A stretch of 64,000 nucleotides of DNA. Origin: an uncultured Christensenellaceae bacterium. Lineage in GTDB: Bacteria > Bacillota > Clostridia > Christensenellales > CAG-314. Both the position numbers and the translations under genes were made by a program. The notes under the pieces were generated by a model. The model had not been told where the DNA came from. It was given only the letters and a program-made list of their open reading frames with translations, and searched no databases. Each line of letters starts with the position of its first letter. Position 1 is the first letter of the stretch. Where the stretch lies: NCBI GenBank assembly GCA_910587795.1, contig CAJUNH010000007.1, forward strand, positions 15,194 to 79,193. Reading direction: 5' to 3'. Below are positions 45,676 to 54,586 of this stretch, piece after piece.

Positions 45676-45931
45676 GCTGCGAATTTAAGGGGCTAATGCT
45701 TTAAGGTTACAGAAGCAACTGATAACTTATTGTCTACCCGGTAATCCCAAGAGGGTTACGGCCGAACAAATTTAAGCGGTATCAAGCGTTAAGTGACGTA
45801 AAAATCAAACTGACGCGGGGTATTTTGTGGCAAACGGTGTTTGCCAAATTAAAAGCCGCAGCACGAAACACACGGATGTGTTGTCGTCAAAAAGCAGGTT
45901 CGGTAAAATAAAACAAAAAGGAGTAACAAAT
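45676..45931 (+). promoter_or_regulatory. structured 5' leader of the ribosomal operon
   Basis: About 255 nt before rpsJ contain three good hairpins: GTAATCCC/GGGTTAC (45741-45759, one bulge), TGGCAAAC/GTTTGCCA (45828-45846, perfect) and ACGAAACACA/TGTGTTgTCGT (45863-45887, one bulge). In Escherichia coli the S10 leader is the target of L4 feedback; this leader may have a similar autoregulatory job, but the sequence is unlike that one. Confidence 0.5.
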
Positions 45932-46240
45932 ATGGCAAATCAAAAAATTAGAATCAAACTTAAATCTTACGATCACAGCTTAGTGGACTTAGCTTGCGAA
46001 AAAATCGTAGAGGCTGCACAAAAGATGGGTAGCAAAGTTTCCGGACCTATTCCCCTTCCTACCGAAAGAGAAATAGTTACGGTACTTAGAGCTACGCATA
46101 AATATAAGGACGCGCGCGAACAGTTTGAATTGCGCACATATAAGCGTTTGATCGACATCTACAGCCCCAACGCAAAAACAATCGACAGTCTTACTAAATT
46201 GGACTTGCCCGCAGGCATTGACGTTAAGATTAAGCTGTAA
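45932..46240 (+). CDS. rpsJ: 30S ribosomal protein S10
   Basis: A 102-residue protein of the 30S head, also the NusE antitermination partner of NusB. IRIKLKSYDHSLVDLACEKI is the canonical N-terminus. The ATG at 45932 follows AAAAGGAG; an upstream in-frame ATG at 45827 lies inside a leader hairpin and is not used. First gene of the S10 operon. Confidence 0.97.
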   Translation: MANQKIRIKLKSYDHSLVDLACEKIVEAAQKMGSKVSGPIPLPTEREIVTVLRATHKYKDAREQFELRTYKRLIDIYSPNAKTIDSLTKLDLPAGIDVKIKL

Positions 46241-46276
46241 TTAACAATCGAATATATATGGAGGTGAACTTTATCT

Positions 46277-46903
46277 ATGAATAAAGCAATCATTGGTAAA
46301 AAGTTAGGAATGACGCAAGTATTCCTTGCGGACGGAACTATGGTGCCCGTTACCGTAATTCAAGCCGGACCTTGCACTGTAACGCAAGTTAAAACTGCCG
46401 AACGCGACGGTTATCAAGCCGTTCAGCTCGGGTTTGACGAAGTGCCCGAACGTAAGCTTAACAAACCGGAGCTCGGTCATTTAAAGAATGCGGGCGTAAC
46501 GGTTAAGCATTTGCACGAGTTCAAACTCGAAGGCGCACAGCTCGAAGTAGGCGCAAAGGTAAACTGCGATACGTTTGCCGCAGGCGAATATGTAGATATT
46601 ACAGGCACAAGCAAAGGTCACGGTTTTTCGGGCGTTATCAAACGTTGGAATCAACACAGACTTAAAGAAACTCACGGCGTGGGTCCCGTACATAGAGAAG
46701 TAGGTTCTATGGGACCGATAAGCAGTCCCTCGCGCGTTATGCCCGGTAAAAATCTTCCCGGTCACTACGGCGTAGAACAGGTAACTGTTTTAAACCTCTC
46801 TGTAGTAAAAGTCGACAAAGAGTTGGGCGTTATCCTTGTAAAAGGCGCTGTTCCCGGAGCTAAGAACAGCATCGTTTACATCCGCAACGCCGTTAAAAAA
46901 TAA
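46277..46903 (+). CDS. rplC: 50S ribosomal protein L3
   Basis: A 208-residue early-assembly protein near the peptidyl transferase centre. The start KAIIGKKLGMTQVF and the loop GHGFSGVIKRWNQ (about 115-127) are canonical. GGAGGTGAAC precedes the ATG. Confidence 0.98.
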   Translation: MNKAIIGKKLGMTQVFLADGTMVPVTVIQAGPCTVTQVKTAERDGYQAVQLGFDEVPERKLNKPELGHLKNAGVTVKHLHEFKLEGAQLEVGAKVNCDTFAAGEYVDITGTSKGHGFSGVIKRWNQHRLKETHGVGPVHREVGSMGPISSPSRVMPGKNLPGHYGVEQVTVLNLSVVKVDKELGVILVKGAVPGAKNSIVYIRNAVKK

Positions 46904-46923
46904 GGTGAAAGGAGTATACGACA

Positions 46924-47547
46924 ATGAAATATAAAGTTTTAAATACTAAAGCTGCCGAAGTTGGTCAAATGGAATTGAACGACGGCGTGTTCGGTTGCGA
47001 ATACAACGAAGCTCTTATTCACCAAGCAGTAGTCGCTTATCAGGCTAACCAAAGACAAGGTACAAAATCCACACTGACGCGTACCGAAGTACGCGGCGGC
47101 GGAATAAAGCCGTGGCGTCAAAAGGGCACGGGCCGCGCAAGACAAGGTTCTATCCGTGCTCCGCAATGGATTAAGGGCGGTGTTGTTTTTGCCCCAAAGC
47201 CGAGAGATTTCTCTAAAAAGATAAACAAAAAGATGAAGGCGCAGGCGTTCCGCAGCGCAATCAGCTATAAGGTAGCAAACAACGAACTGATTATCGTTGA
47301 CGAAATCAAACTTGACGCACCCAAGACAAAGCTTATGGCAGAAGTGCTGGCAAACCTTAAGTGCGATAAAAGAACTTTGGTAATCGTGTCGGGCGACAGC
47401 ACGGACGTAGTTAGAGCTTCTAACAACATCGAAAAGCTTACCGTTACGGACGCCGCTCTCGCCAACGTGTATCAACTTGTTTCCAGCGTTGCGGTAATTG
47501 CAACCAAGGACGCAATCAAGCAAATTGAGGAGGCATATTCGCTATGA
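46924..47547 (+). CDS. rplD: 50S ribosomal protein L4
   Basis: A 207-residue tunnel-wall protein and, in several bacteria, regulator of its own operon. The extended loop GGIKPWRQKGTGRARQGSIR (about 59-78) is intact. Overlaps rplW by 4 nt (ATGA). Confidence 0.97.
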   Translation: MKYKVLNTKAAEVGQMELNDGVFGCEYNEALIHQAVVAYQANQRQGTKSTLTRTEVRGGGIKPWRQKGTGRARQGSIRAPQWIKGGVVFAPKPRDFSKKINKKMKAQAFRSAISYKVANNELIIVDEIKLDAPKTKLMAEVLANLKCDKRTLVIVSGDSTDVVRASNNIEKLTVTDAALANVYQLVSSVAVIATKDAIKQIEEAYSL

Positions 47548-47834
47548 ATTCCTACGATATTATAAGACGTCCCGTTTTGACGGAAAAAAGCTACGCAGGT
47601 ATACCCGCAAAAATTTACACGTTTGAGGTCGCAAAGAGCGCAAACAAAGTGGAAATTAAAAAGGCGGTCGAAGAAATTTTCGGCGTTAAGGTGGACAGCG
47701 TAACAACAGCAGTAATCAAAGGCAAATTGAAGAGACAAGGCAGAACGCAAGGTCATACTCCCGACTGGAAAAAAGCGACCGTTCGCTTAACAGCCGACAG
47801 TAAGGCAATCGAGTTCTTCGAGAGCTTGTCTTAA
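47544..47834 (+). CDS. rplW: 50S ribosomal protein L23
   Basis: A 96-residue protein at the tunnel exit, docking SRP and trigger factor. IIRRPVLTEKSYAG is the usual N-terminus; start overlaps rplD. Confidence 0.97.
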   Translation: MNSYDIIRRPVLTEKSYAGIPAKIYTFEVAKSANKVEIKKAVEEIFGVKVDSVTTAVIKGKLKRQGRTQGHTPDWKKATVRLTADSKAIEFFESLS

Positions 47835-47852
47835 TAACGGAGGAATAGAACA

Positions 47853-48677
47853 ATGGCTATTAAAAAGTATAAACCTACTTCTCCCGCGCGTCGTTTCATG
47901 TCTGTTTCGACGTATGAGGAGATTACGACGACAACTCCGGAAAAAAGCCTGTTGGCTACCAACAAAAAAACCGGAGGCCGCAATTCAACCGGTAGAATAA
48001 CGGTAAGACACATCGGCGGCGGCAACCGTATTAAGTACAGAATAATCGACTTTAAGCGCGATAAGGCTGTTCCCGCTAAGGTTGCTACAATCGAATACGA
48101 CCCTAACCGTACGGCTAATATCGCTTTGCTGCATTATGCGGACGGCGAAAAACGTTACATACTTGCTCCCGCGGGACTTAACGTAGGCGATACCGTAGTT
48201 GCTTCTCCCGATGCGGACATCAAGGTAGGCAACAACCTTCCCTTGGAAAATATTCCCGTAGGTACAATCGTACACAATATCGAAATGAACCCCGGCAAGG
48301 GCGGACAAATCGCAAGAAGCGCGGGAATTTTCGCTCAGCTTATGGCTAAGGAAGGCAAGTACGCCACAATCCGTATGCCAAGCGGCGAAATGAGATTGAT
48401 TTTGTTAAAGTGCCGTGCAACGGTTGGACAAGTCGGTAATCTCGATCACGAAATCGTATCTTTGGGTAAAGCGGGCAAAAAACGTCATATGGGCGTTAGA
48501 CCTACCGTACGCGGCAGCGTAATGAACCCCTGCGACCACCCCCACGGCGGCGGCGAAGGCAAGTCTCCGGTGGGCCGTCCCGGACCCGTAACTCCTTGGG
48601 GCAAACCTGCTTTGGGATACAAGACAAGAAAGAAGAAAAAGGCTTCCAGCAAATTTATTGTGAAGCGTGTTAACTAA
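47853..48677 (+). CDS. rplB: 50S ribosomal protein L2
   Basis: A 274-residue core protein needed for subunit joining and peptidyl transfer. The essential loop MNPCDHPHGGGEGKSPVGR (about 225-243) carries the conserved His. GGAGG precedes the ATG. Confidence 0.98.
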   Translation: MAIKKYKPTSPARRFMSVSTYEEITTTTPEKSLLATNKKTGGRNSTGRITVRHIGGGNRIKYRIIDFKRDKAVPAKVATIEYDPNRTANIALLHYADGEKRYILAPAGLNVGDTVVASPDADIKVGNNLPLENIPVGTIVHNIEMNPGKGGQIARSAGIFAQLMAKEGKYATIRMPSGEMRLILLKCRATVGQVGNLDHEIVSLGKAGKKRHMGVRPTVRGSVMNPCDHPHGGGEGKSPVGRPGPVTPWGKPALGYKTRKKKKASSKFIVKRVN

Positions 48678-48691
48678 TCGGAGGAACAACA

Positions 48692-48970
48692 ATGAGCAGA
48701 TCGATTAAAAAAGGACCCTATGTCCAGCCCGTATTGCTTAAACGCATTAGGGAAATGAACGAAAAGGGCGAAAAAAAGGTTTTAAAAACATGGTCAAGAA
48801 GTTCTACGATCTTCCCCGATTTTGTAGGACATACGATTGCTGTACACGACGGCAAAAAGCACGTTCCCGTATATATCACCGAGGAAATGGTCGGTTTGAA
48901 GTTGGGCGAATTTGCTCCCACGAGAACGTTTAAAGGTCACGCAGGCAGTAAAACCAGCGGCGGTAGATAG
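48692..48970 (+). CDS. rpsS: 30S ribosomal protein S19
   Basis: A 92-residue protein of the 30S head. SRSIKKGPYVQPVLLKRI and the conserved GHTIAVHDGKKHVPVYITE centre are seen. GGAGG precedes the ATG. Confidence 0.98.
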   Translation: MSRSIKKGPYVQPVLLKRIREMNEKGEKKVLKTWSRSSTIFPDFVGHTIAVHDGKKHVPVYITEEMVGLKLGEFAPTRTFKGHAGSKTSGGR

Positions 48971-48982
48971 GAGGAATAAGGA

Positions 48983-49369
48983 ATGGCTACAAGAAGTAAA
49001 GCAAAAGCCCTTGTGCGCGCCGAAAATAAGGACAGACGCCCCAAGGCAATAGCAAAATACATTCGCATTTCTCCGTCTAAGGTACAAGTCGTTTTGGATC
49101 TTATCCGCGGACAGAGCTATAAAGATGCAGTCGCTATTTTAAAAACAACGCCAAAAGCGGCGGCGGAACCCGTCTTGAAATGTATGAATTCCGCTGCGGC
49201 TAACGCAGAGGTAAATCTTGGTATGAACAAAGATGCTCTTTACGTTGCAGAGTGTTTCGCCGATCAAGGTCCTACGCTTAAACGTATGCAACCGGTTTCT
49301 CGCGGCAGAGGATACCGTATCTTAAAGAGGACAAGTCACATCACTGTGATTTTGGACGAGAGAGCGTAA
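48983..49369 (+). CDS. rplV: 50S ribosomal protein L22
   Basis: A 128-residue protein whose beta hairpin lines the exit tunnel (the macrolide-sensitive loop lies near RMQPVSRGRGYRILKRTSHI, about 96-115). Slight N-terminal extension versus the usual ~112 residues. Confidence 0.97.
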   Translation: MATRSKAKALVRAENKDRRPKAIAKYIRISPSKVQVVLDLIRGQSYKDAVAILKTTPKAAAEPVLKCMNSAAANAEVNLGMNKDALYVAECFADQGPTLKRMQPVSRGRGYRILKRTSHITVILDERA

Positions 49370-49386
49370 AGGGAGGAGAGAATTTT

Positions 49387-50055
49387 ATGGGACAGAAAGT
49401 TAATCCGCACGGATTGAGAGTCGGCGTTATTCAGGACTGGAATGCTAAGTGGATTGCAGACAAAAAGGATTACGCCAAGTTTATAAAGGAAGACGACAAA
49501 ATCCGCTCTTTCCTTAAAAAGAAGTATTTTCAATCGGGTATCAGCAAGATTGTTATCGAACGCAGCGAAGGCAAAGTTATCGTAGATATCCACACCGGTC
49601 GTCCCGGAGTGCTTATCGGTAAAGCCGGCGCAGGCGCAGAGGAAATCAAGGCGGAAGTTCAAAAAATTATCGGCGATAAAGCGTTGGTGTTAAACATTAT
49701 CGAAGTAAAACGCCCCGATATGGACGCTCAGTTGGTTGCAGAGGCAATTGCCGCTCAGCTTGAAAAGCGCGTTTCCTTCCGCAGAGCTATGCGTCAATGT
49801 ATGGGCAGAGCTACGCGTTCGGGCGCTAAGGGAATCAAAACTATGGTTTCCGGACGTCTTGACGGAGCGGAAATCGCCCGCTGTGAACAGTATCACGAGG
49901 GCAGCATTCCTCTTCACACGCTTAGGGCGGATATCGACTACGGTTTCGCGCAAGCGTTAACCACGTTCGGTATTATCGGCGTTAAGGTTTGGATTTACAG
50001 AGGCGAAATACTTCCTAAGCGTAAAAAGACCGTTAAAAAGGAGGTAAACGAATAA
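49387..50055 (+). CDS. rpsC: 30S ribosomal protein S3
   Basis: A 222-residue mRNA-entry protein with KH domain (GRPGVLIGKAGAGAEEIK, about 76-93) and canonical start GQKVNPHGLRVGVIQDW. The TAA overlaps the rplP ATG by 1 nt. Confidence 0.98.
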   Translation: MGQKVNPHGLRVGVIQDWNAKWIADKKDYAKFIKEDDKIRSFLKKKYFQSGISKIVIERSEGKVIVDIHTGRPGVLIGKAGAGAEEIKAEVQKIIGDKALVLNIIEVKRPDMDAQLVAEAIAAQLEKRVSFRRAMRQCMGRATRSGAKGIKTMVSGRLDGAEIARCEQYHEGSIPLHTLRADIDYGFAQALTTFGIIGVKVWIYRGEILPKRKKTVKKEVNE

Positions 50056-50489
50056 TGTTAATCCCCAAAAGAGTTAAACATCGCCGTCAGTTCCGTGGCA
50101 GAATGAAAGGTACTGCTCACAGAGGAAATAAAGTTTATTACGGCGAATACGGTTTGCAAGCGGCCACTTGCGGTTGGATTACTTCCAATCAAATCGAGGC
50201 GGCGCGTGTTGCAATGACCCGTTTTATAAAGCGCGGCGGTAAAGTTTGGGTAAATATTTTCCCCGACAAACCCGTTTCCAAAAAGCCTATAGGTATCCGT
50301 ATGGGTTCCGGTAAAGGCGCGCCCGAATATTGGGTGGCAGTAATCAAACCCGGCAGAGTAATGTTTGAAATGGCAGGTGTTTCCGAAGACATCGCACGCG
50401 AAGCATTGCGTCTTGCCAGTCACAAGTTGCCCGTTAAGTGCAAGTTTGTGAAGAAAGTAGACGAGGTGAATGCAGATGAAAGCAAGTAA
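50055..50489 (+). CDS. rplP: 50S ribosomal protein L16
   Basis: A 144-residue protein at the A-site region of the 50S. LIPKRVKHRRQFRGRMKG is the standard start and GSGKGAPEYWVAVIKPG the conserved centre. Its end overlaps the rpmC start by 14 nt. Confidence 0.98.
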   Translation: MLIPKRVKHRRQFRGRMKGTAHRGNKVYYGEYGLQAATCGWITSNQIEAARVAMTRFIKRGGKVWVNIFPDKPVSKKPIGIRMGSGKGAPEYWVAVIKPGRVMFEMAGVSEDIAREALRLASHKLPVKCKFVKKVDEVNADESK

Positions 50490-50676
50490 TGTTCGTGAAC
50501 TTAATAATGAAGAATTGGCAGCAAAGCTTGTCGATTTGAAAAAAGAGTTGTTTAACTTGCGTTTGTCTCACGCAACCGGACAACTGAGCAATCCTCTTGC
50601 CTTAAACAACGTCAAAAAGGATATCGCAAGAATCAAGACTGTTCTCCGTGAAAGAGAGAACAATGCAAAGGCGTAA
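50476..50676 (+). CDS. rpmC: 50S ribosomal protein L29
   Basis: A 66-residue two-helix protein at the tunnel exit. The ATG at 50476 is chosen because GAGGTGA lies just 6 nt upstream; an in-frame ATG at 50470 directly abuts that site. Overlaps rplP. Confidence 0.95.
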   Translation: MKASNVRELNNEELAAKLVDLKKELFNLRLSHATGQLSNPLALNNVKKDIARIKTVLRERENNAKA

Positions 50677-50691
50677 CGGAGGTAAAGGACA

Positions 50692-50946
50692 ATGGAAAGA
50701 AATAGCAGAAAAGAAAGAGTCGGCATTGTTGTTTCGGACAAAATGGACAAAACAATAGTTGTCGCAATAGTAAATAAGTATAAACACCCTCTGTACAAAA
50801 AGACGGTGTCTACCACAAAAAAATATAAAGTACACGACGAAAACAACGAATGCGGCGTAGGCGATACGGTAAGAATCGCAGAAACGCGCAAGCTGTCTAA
50901 GGACAAGAACTGGCGTCTGTTGGAAATCGTCGAAAAGGCTAAGTAG
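50692..50946 (+). CDS. rpsQ: 30S ribosomal protein S17
   Basis: An 84-residue OB-fold protein binding 16S rRNA early in assembly. KERVGIVVSDKMDKTIVVAI is canonical. GGAGG precedes the ATG. Confidence 0.98.
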   Translation: MERNSRKERVGIVVSDKMDKTIVVAIVNKYKHPLYKKTVSTTKKYKVHDENNECGVGDTVRIAETRKLSKDKNWRLLEIVEKAK

Positions 50947-50958
50947 GAGGACGGTGCA

Positions 50959-51327
50959 ATGATTCAACCACAAACAAGACTTAAAGCCGCCGACAATAGC
51001 GGTGCAAAAGAACTTATGTGCATTAGAGTCCTTGGCGGTTCGTTCCGTAAGTTCGGCAATATAGGCGACGTAATCGTTGCAAGCGTTAAAAGCGCAAACC
51101 CCGGCGGAGTCGTTAAAAAGGGCGACGTAGTTAAGGCGGTAATCGTGCGCAGCGCTTACGGCATTAACCGTAAAGACGGTACTCATATCCGTTTTGACGA
51201 CAATGCGGCGGTTATAATCGACGCGCAAAAGCAACCCAAAGGCACACGTATTTTTGGGCCGGTAGCAAGAGAGCTTCGTGAAAAAGATTACATGAAGATC
51301 GTATCTTTGGCTCCGGAAGTGCTGTAG
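50959..51327 (+). CDS. rplN: 50S ribosomal protein L14
   Basis: A 122-residue protein of the intersubunit face. IQPQTRLKAADNSGAKELMC is the conserved N-terminus. GGAGG precedes the ATG. Confidence 0.98.
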   Translation: MIQPQTRLKAADNSGAKELMCIRVLGGSFRKFGNIGDVIVASVKSANPGGVVKKGDVVKAVIVRSAYGINRKDGTHIRFDDNAAVIIDAQKQPKGTRIFGPVARELREKDYMKIVSLAPEVL

Positions 51328-51342
51328 AAGGAGGACACGTAA

Positions 51343-51765
51343 ATGGCAAGTATGAATGTTAGGTCCGGTGATACCGTCGAAATTATTGTCGGGGGAGTAG
51401 AAGACTTCGGCAAAAGAGGCAAAGTCATCGTAGCCGATCCCAAAACGGGAAGAGTAATCGTTGAGGGGCTCAACATGGTTACAAAACACAAGAAACCACG
51501 TTCAGCACAGGAGCAAGGCGGTAAGGTGGAACGCCCCCGCGCAATCGACGTAAGTAACGTTATGCTCGTTTGTCCTAAATGCGGTAAAGCTACTCGCGTA
51601 GCTCACGTCCTCGGCGATCACGGAAAATTTGTAAGAGCATGCAAAAAGTGCGGAGCAAAGATCGACGTTAAGGAAGAAAAGAAGCAAGTTAAAAAGCAAA
51701 CCAAGACCGCGGCTAAAACCGCGAGTAAGAAAAGCAAGGCCGTTAAGCCTGCTGCCGAAGAATAA
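51343..51765 (+). CDS. rplX: 50S ribosomal protein L24 with zinc pair and Lys/Ala tail
   Basis: A 140-residue assembly initiator; the family is usually ~103-110. A KOW domain (about 6-35) is followed by CPKCG and CKKCG (about 72-100), a C+ zinc-binding form. An extra ~30-residue Lys/Ala/Thr-rich tail follows. The product ends in PAAEE. Confidence 0.97.
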   Translation: MASMNVRSGDTVEIIVGGVEDFGKRGKVIVADPKTGRVIVEGLNMVTKHKKPRSAQEQGGKVERPRAIDVSNVMLVCPKCGKATRVAHVLGDHGKFVRACKKCGAKIDVKEEKKQVKKQTKTAAKTASKKSKAVKPAAEE

Positions 51766-51781
51766 TTAAAGGAGGAACAAC

Positions 51782-52366
51782 ATGGCTGCAAAAAAACAAC
51801 CCGCCGCAAACGTAGGCAACGGATCGGTTGAATGTAGATTGAAGCAACTGTACAAAGAAACAGTGGTTCCTCAACTCATTAAAGAATTCGGTTATAAAAA
51901 TATTAACGAAGTACCCCGTTTGGAAAAGATCGTATTAAACTCCGGTCTCGGCGACGTTAAAGATAATTCCAAATCTTTCCAACTGGCGGTAGAAGAACTT
52001 AAAAGCATCTCCGGACAAAAGCCTTTGGTAACAAAAAGCAAATTGTCTGTTGCAAACTTCAAAGTAAGACAAGGTATGGCGGTAGGCGCAAAGGTAACGT
52101 TGCGCGGTGAGCGTATGTATGCGTTTATGGACAAGCTTGTAAGTATTGCTCTGCCCCGCGTACGCGACTTCCGCGGAGTAAATACTAACCTTGACGGCCG
52201 CGGAAACTATACGCTCGGTATCAAGGAACAACTGATTTTCCCGGAAATAGTTTACGACCAAGTGGAAAAGACAAGAGGCTTCGACGTAACGTTTGTTACT
52301 ACGGCAAAGACTGACGCCGAAGGAAAAGCTTTGCTCAAATATTTGGGCATGCCTTTCAAGGCGTAG
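51782..52366 (+). CDS. rplE: 50S ribosomal protein L5
   Basis: A 194-residue 5S-rRNA-binding protein of the central protuberance. The core begins near RLKQLYKETVVPQLIKEFGY; about 15 extra residues precede it. The GLDVTFVTTAKT-like end is present (RGFDVTFVTTAKTDAEGKAL). Confidence 0.97.
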   Translation: MAAKKQPAANVGNGSVECRLKQLYKETVVPQLIKEFGYKNINEVPRLEKIVLNSGLGDVKDNSKSFQLAVEELKSISGQKPLVTKSKLSVANFKVRQGMAVGAKVTLRGERMYAFMDKLVSIALPRVRDFRGVNTNLDGRGNYTLGIKEQLIFPEIVYDQVEKTRGFDVTFVTTAKTDAEGKALLKYLGMPFKA

Positions 52367-52379
52367 TTGGAGGTGTAAA

Positions 52380-52565
52380 ATGGCAAAAAAATCAATGATA
52401 AACAAACAACAAAGAACACCCAAGTATTCCACTCGCGGATACACGCGTTGTTCTATCTGCGGACGTCCGCACTCTGTACTTAGAAAATACGGAATCTGCA
52501 GAATTTGCTTTAGAGAAAAAGCGTACAAGGGCGAAATCCCCGGCGTTAAAAAAGCAAGTTGGTAA
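52380..52565 (+). CDS. rpsN: 30S ribosomal protein S14, zinc type
   Basis: A 61-residue protein with the four-cysteine zinc pattern CSIC...CRIC (residues ~24-43), the short C+ form used by Gram-positive bacteria. GGAGGTG precedes the ATG at 52380. Confidence 0.97.
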   Translation: MAKKSMINKQQRTPKYSTRGYTRCSICGRPHSVLRKYGICRICFREKAYKGEIPGVKKASW

Positions 52566-52582
52566 GAAGGAGGTAAAATACA

Positions 52583-52981
52583 ATGGTTGTTACAGATCCT
52601 ATTGCTGATATGTTGACTCGTATCAGAAATGCTATCACTGCAAGACACGCCGACGTAGAAATCCCCGCTTCTAGAATGAAAAAAGCGATTTTAGACATTT
52701 TGGTTGGCGAAGGATATATCGCTGGATACGAGGTAATCGAGCAGGAATTGCAAAATTCTTTAAAAGTTACCTTGAAGTACGGTTACAAAGGCGAAAGAGT
52801 CATTACTGGTTTAAAACGTATATCCAAACCCGGTTTGAGAGTTTACGCTAAGAGCGACGAACTCCCCAAAGTACTTAACGGTTTGGGAATCGCAATTGTG
52901 TCCACTAGCAAGGGCATTATGACGGATAAGCAAGCTCGCAGTCAAAATTTGGGCGGCGAAGTAATTGCTTTTGTGTGGTAA
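52583..52981 (+). CDS. rpsH: 30S ribosomal protein S8
   Basis: A 132-residue protein binding the central 16S domain and, in some bacteria, the spc-operon mRNA. TDPIADMLTRIRNA is the canonical start and STSKGIMTDKQAR the late conserved motif. Confidence 0.98.
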   Translation: MVVTDPIADMLTRIRNAITARHADVEIPASRMKKAILDILVGEGYIAGYEVIEQELQNSLKVTLKYGYKGERVITGLKRISKPGLRVYAKSDELPKVLNGLGIAIVSTSKGIMTDKQARSQNLGGEVIAFVW

Positions 52982-52994
52982 GGAGGGGTTATAG

Positions 52995-53537
52995 ATGTCA
53001 CGTATTGGTAAAAAACCTATCGCTATCCCCGCCGGCGTAACCGTCACATGCGAGAATAGCGTTGTGACCGTAAAAGGCGCAAAAGGCACGTTGGTTCGCG
53101 AATTAGACCCCGCAATCACCTGCAAAATCGAAGGTGCGGAAATTGTTATGGTTTGCCCTGAAAATGCAAACGGCGACGTACAGGCTAAGCACGGTTTGTA
53201 CAGAGCGCTTGTTGCAAATATGGTTAAGGGCGTTCACGACGGATTTACGCGCAATCTTATCATCAACGGCGTAGGTTATAAAGCCGCCGTACAAGGAGAT
53301 AAGTTGGTGCTGAATATCGGTTACTCGCACCCTGTAGAAGTTGTCGCTCCCAAGGGAATCAAGTTTGAATGTCCTACGCAAACGGAAATAGTCGTTTCCG
53401 GTTTCGACAAAGAACTTGTCGGTCAAACCGCGGCAAACATTAAGGCTAAACGTCCCGTCGAACCCTATCACGCTTACGGAGTCCGTTATAAGGAAGAAAC
53501 CGTAATCTTGAAGGAAGGCAAGAAGGCAGGCAAGTAA
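52995..53537 (+). CDS. rplF: 50S ribosomal protein L6
   Basis: A 180-residue two-domain protein near the factor-binding site. SRIGKKPIAIPAGV starts it, and the duplicated fold ends with EPYHAYGVRYKEE (about 158-170). Confidence 0.98.
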   Translation: MSRIGKKPIAIPAGVTVTCENSVVTVKGAKGTLVRELDPAITCKIEGAEIVMVCPENANGDVQAKHGLYRALVANMVKGVHDGFTRNLIINGVGYKAAVQGDKLVLNIGYSHPVEVVAPKGIKFECPTQTEIVVSGFDKELVGQTAANIKAKRPVEPYHAYGVRYKEETVILKEGKKAGK

Positions 53538-53549
53538 GGAGTGTAGATT

Positions 53550-53912
53550 ATGATAAAAAAGTTAAACAAAAATGCTGACAGACGCATTCGTCATGCCAGA
53601 GTTAGAAAAAAGGTATTCGGCACAAGCGTTAAACCTCGTCTTTGCGTATATCGTTCGACAAACTACATCTACGCTCAATTAATAGACGACGTCAACGGCA
53701 AGACGCTTGCCGCGTCCAGTAGCTTGGCTTTGGCTAAACAGGTAGAGGGTAAAACCAAGACCGAAGCAGCTAAACTTGTTGGTCAGGACGTAGCCGCAAA
53801 AGCGTTGAAATTGGGATATACCGAAGCTGTGTTCGATCGCGGCGGATATATCTATACAGGCAGAGTTGCTGCTTTGGCAGCCGGCGCAAGAGAAGCCGGA
53901 TTGAAATTTTAA
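53550..53912 (+). CDS. rplR: 50S ribosomal protein L18
   Basis: A 120-residue 5S-rRNA-binding protein. RHARVRKKVFGTSVKPRLCV and the C-terminal AVFDRGGYIYTGRVAALAAG are characteristic. Confidence 0.98.
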   Translation: MIKKLNKNADRRIRHARVRKKVFGTSVKPRLCVYRSTNYIYAQLIDDVNGKTLAASSSLALAKQVEGKTKTEAAKLVGQDVAAKALKLGYTEAVFDRGGYIYTGRVAALAAGAREAGLKF

Positions 53913-53928
53913 GGGGAGGTTATAAGCA

Positions 53929-54576
53929 ATGGAAAACGTAGAAAATGTAGAAGTTGTTGCGACAGAAGCTGTCGAACAAGCCGCTCCTCAACAAACTCAA
54001 GAACATCAAAGACGTTATAACCGTGACGGTGATCGTCCCGAAAGACGCGACGGACGTCCCGGAAGAGGTCCTAGACGCAATAACCGCGACAGAGACCGCG
54101 AAGACGACGGACTTATTAAAAAGCTGGTTGCCGTAAACCGCGTAACAAAAGTTGTTAAGGGCGGACGTACGATGAGATTTTCCGCTTTGTGCGTTGTCGG
54201 CGACGGTAAAGGCATGGTAGGTATCGGTATGGCTAAGGCTGCCGAAGTACCTCAAGCCATAGAAAAGGCTAATTTAAGAGCTAAAAAGGCAATGGTTAAA
54301 ATTGCTTTGGTAGATACGACGATTCCGCACGAAACAATCGGTAAATTCGGCAGAGGTAAAGTTTTGCTTATGCCCGCTCAGCCCGGTACCGGCGTTATCG
54401 CAGGCGGTCCCGTACGTAACGTGTTGGAAGCTGTCGGTATCAAAGATATCCGTACTAAGTCTTACGGCTCCAACAACCCCATCAACTGTGTAAAGGCAAC
54501 TTTTGACGGTTTGACGAATCTTCGTACGCGCGAACATATTGCCGAACTTCGCGGCAAGTCGCCCGACGAAATTTAG
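53929..54576 (+). CDS. rpsE: 30S ribosomal protein S5 with Arg-rich N-terminal extension
   Basis: A 215-residue protein of the mRNA-entry region; the usual length is ~166. Residues 1-60 are an extra acidic then Arg/Asp-rich low-complexity stretch; the core starts at about LIKKLVAVNRVTKVVKGG and includes the AKPGTGVIAGG-like loop QPGTGVIAGGPVRNVLE. Confidence 0.97.
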   Translation: MENVENVEVVATEAVEQAAPQQTQEHQRRYNRDGDRPERRDGRPGRGPRRNNRDRDREDDGLIKKLVAVNRVTKVVKGGRTMRFSALCVVGDGKGMVGIGMAKAAEVPQAIEKANLRAKKAMVKIALVDTTIPHETIGKFGRGKVLLMPAQPGTGVIAGGPVRNVLEAVGIKDIRTKSYGSNNPINCVKATFDGLTNLRTREHIAELRGKSPDEI

Positions 54577-54586
54577 GAGGTAAGTT

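Noticed and set aside
45827..45931. N-terminally extended S10
   Set aside because: The upstream in-frame ATG lies at a leader hairpin; S10 homologues start at the MANQKIRIK site, which has a strong ribosome site.
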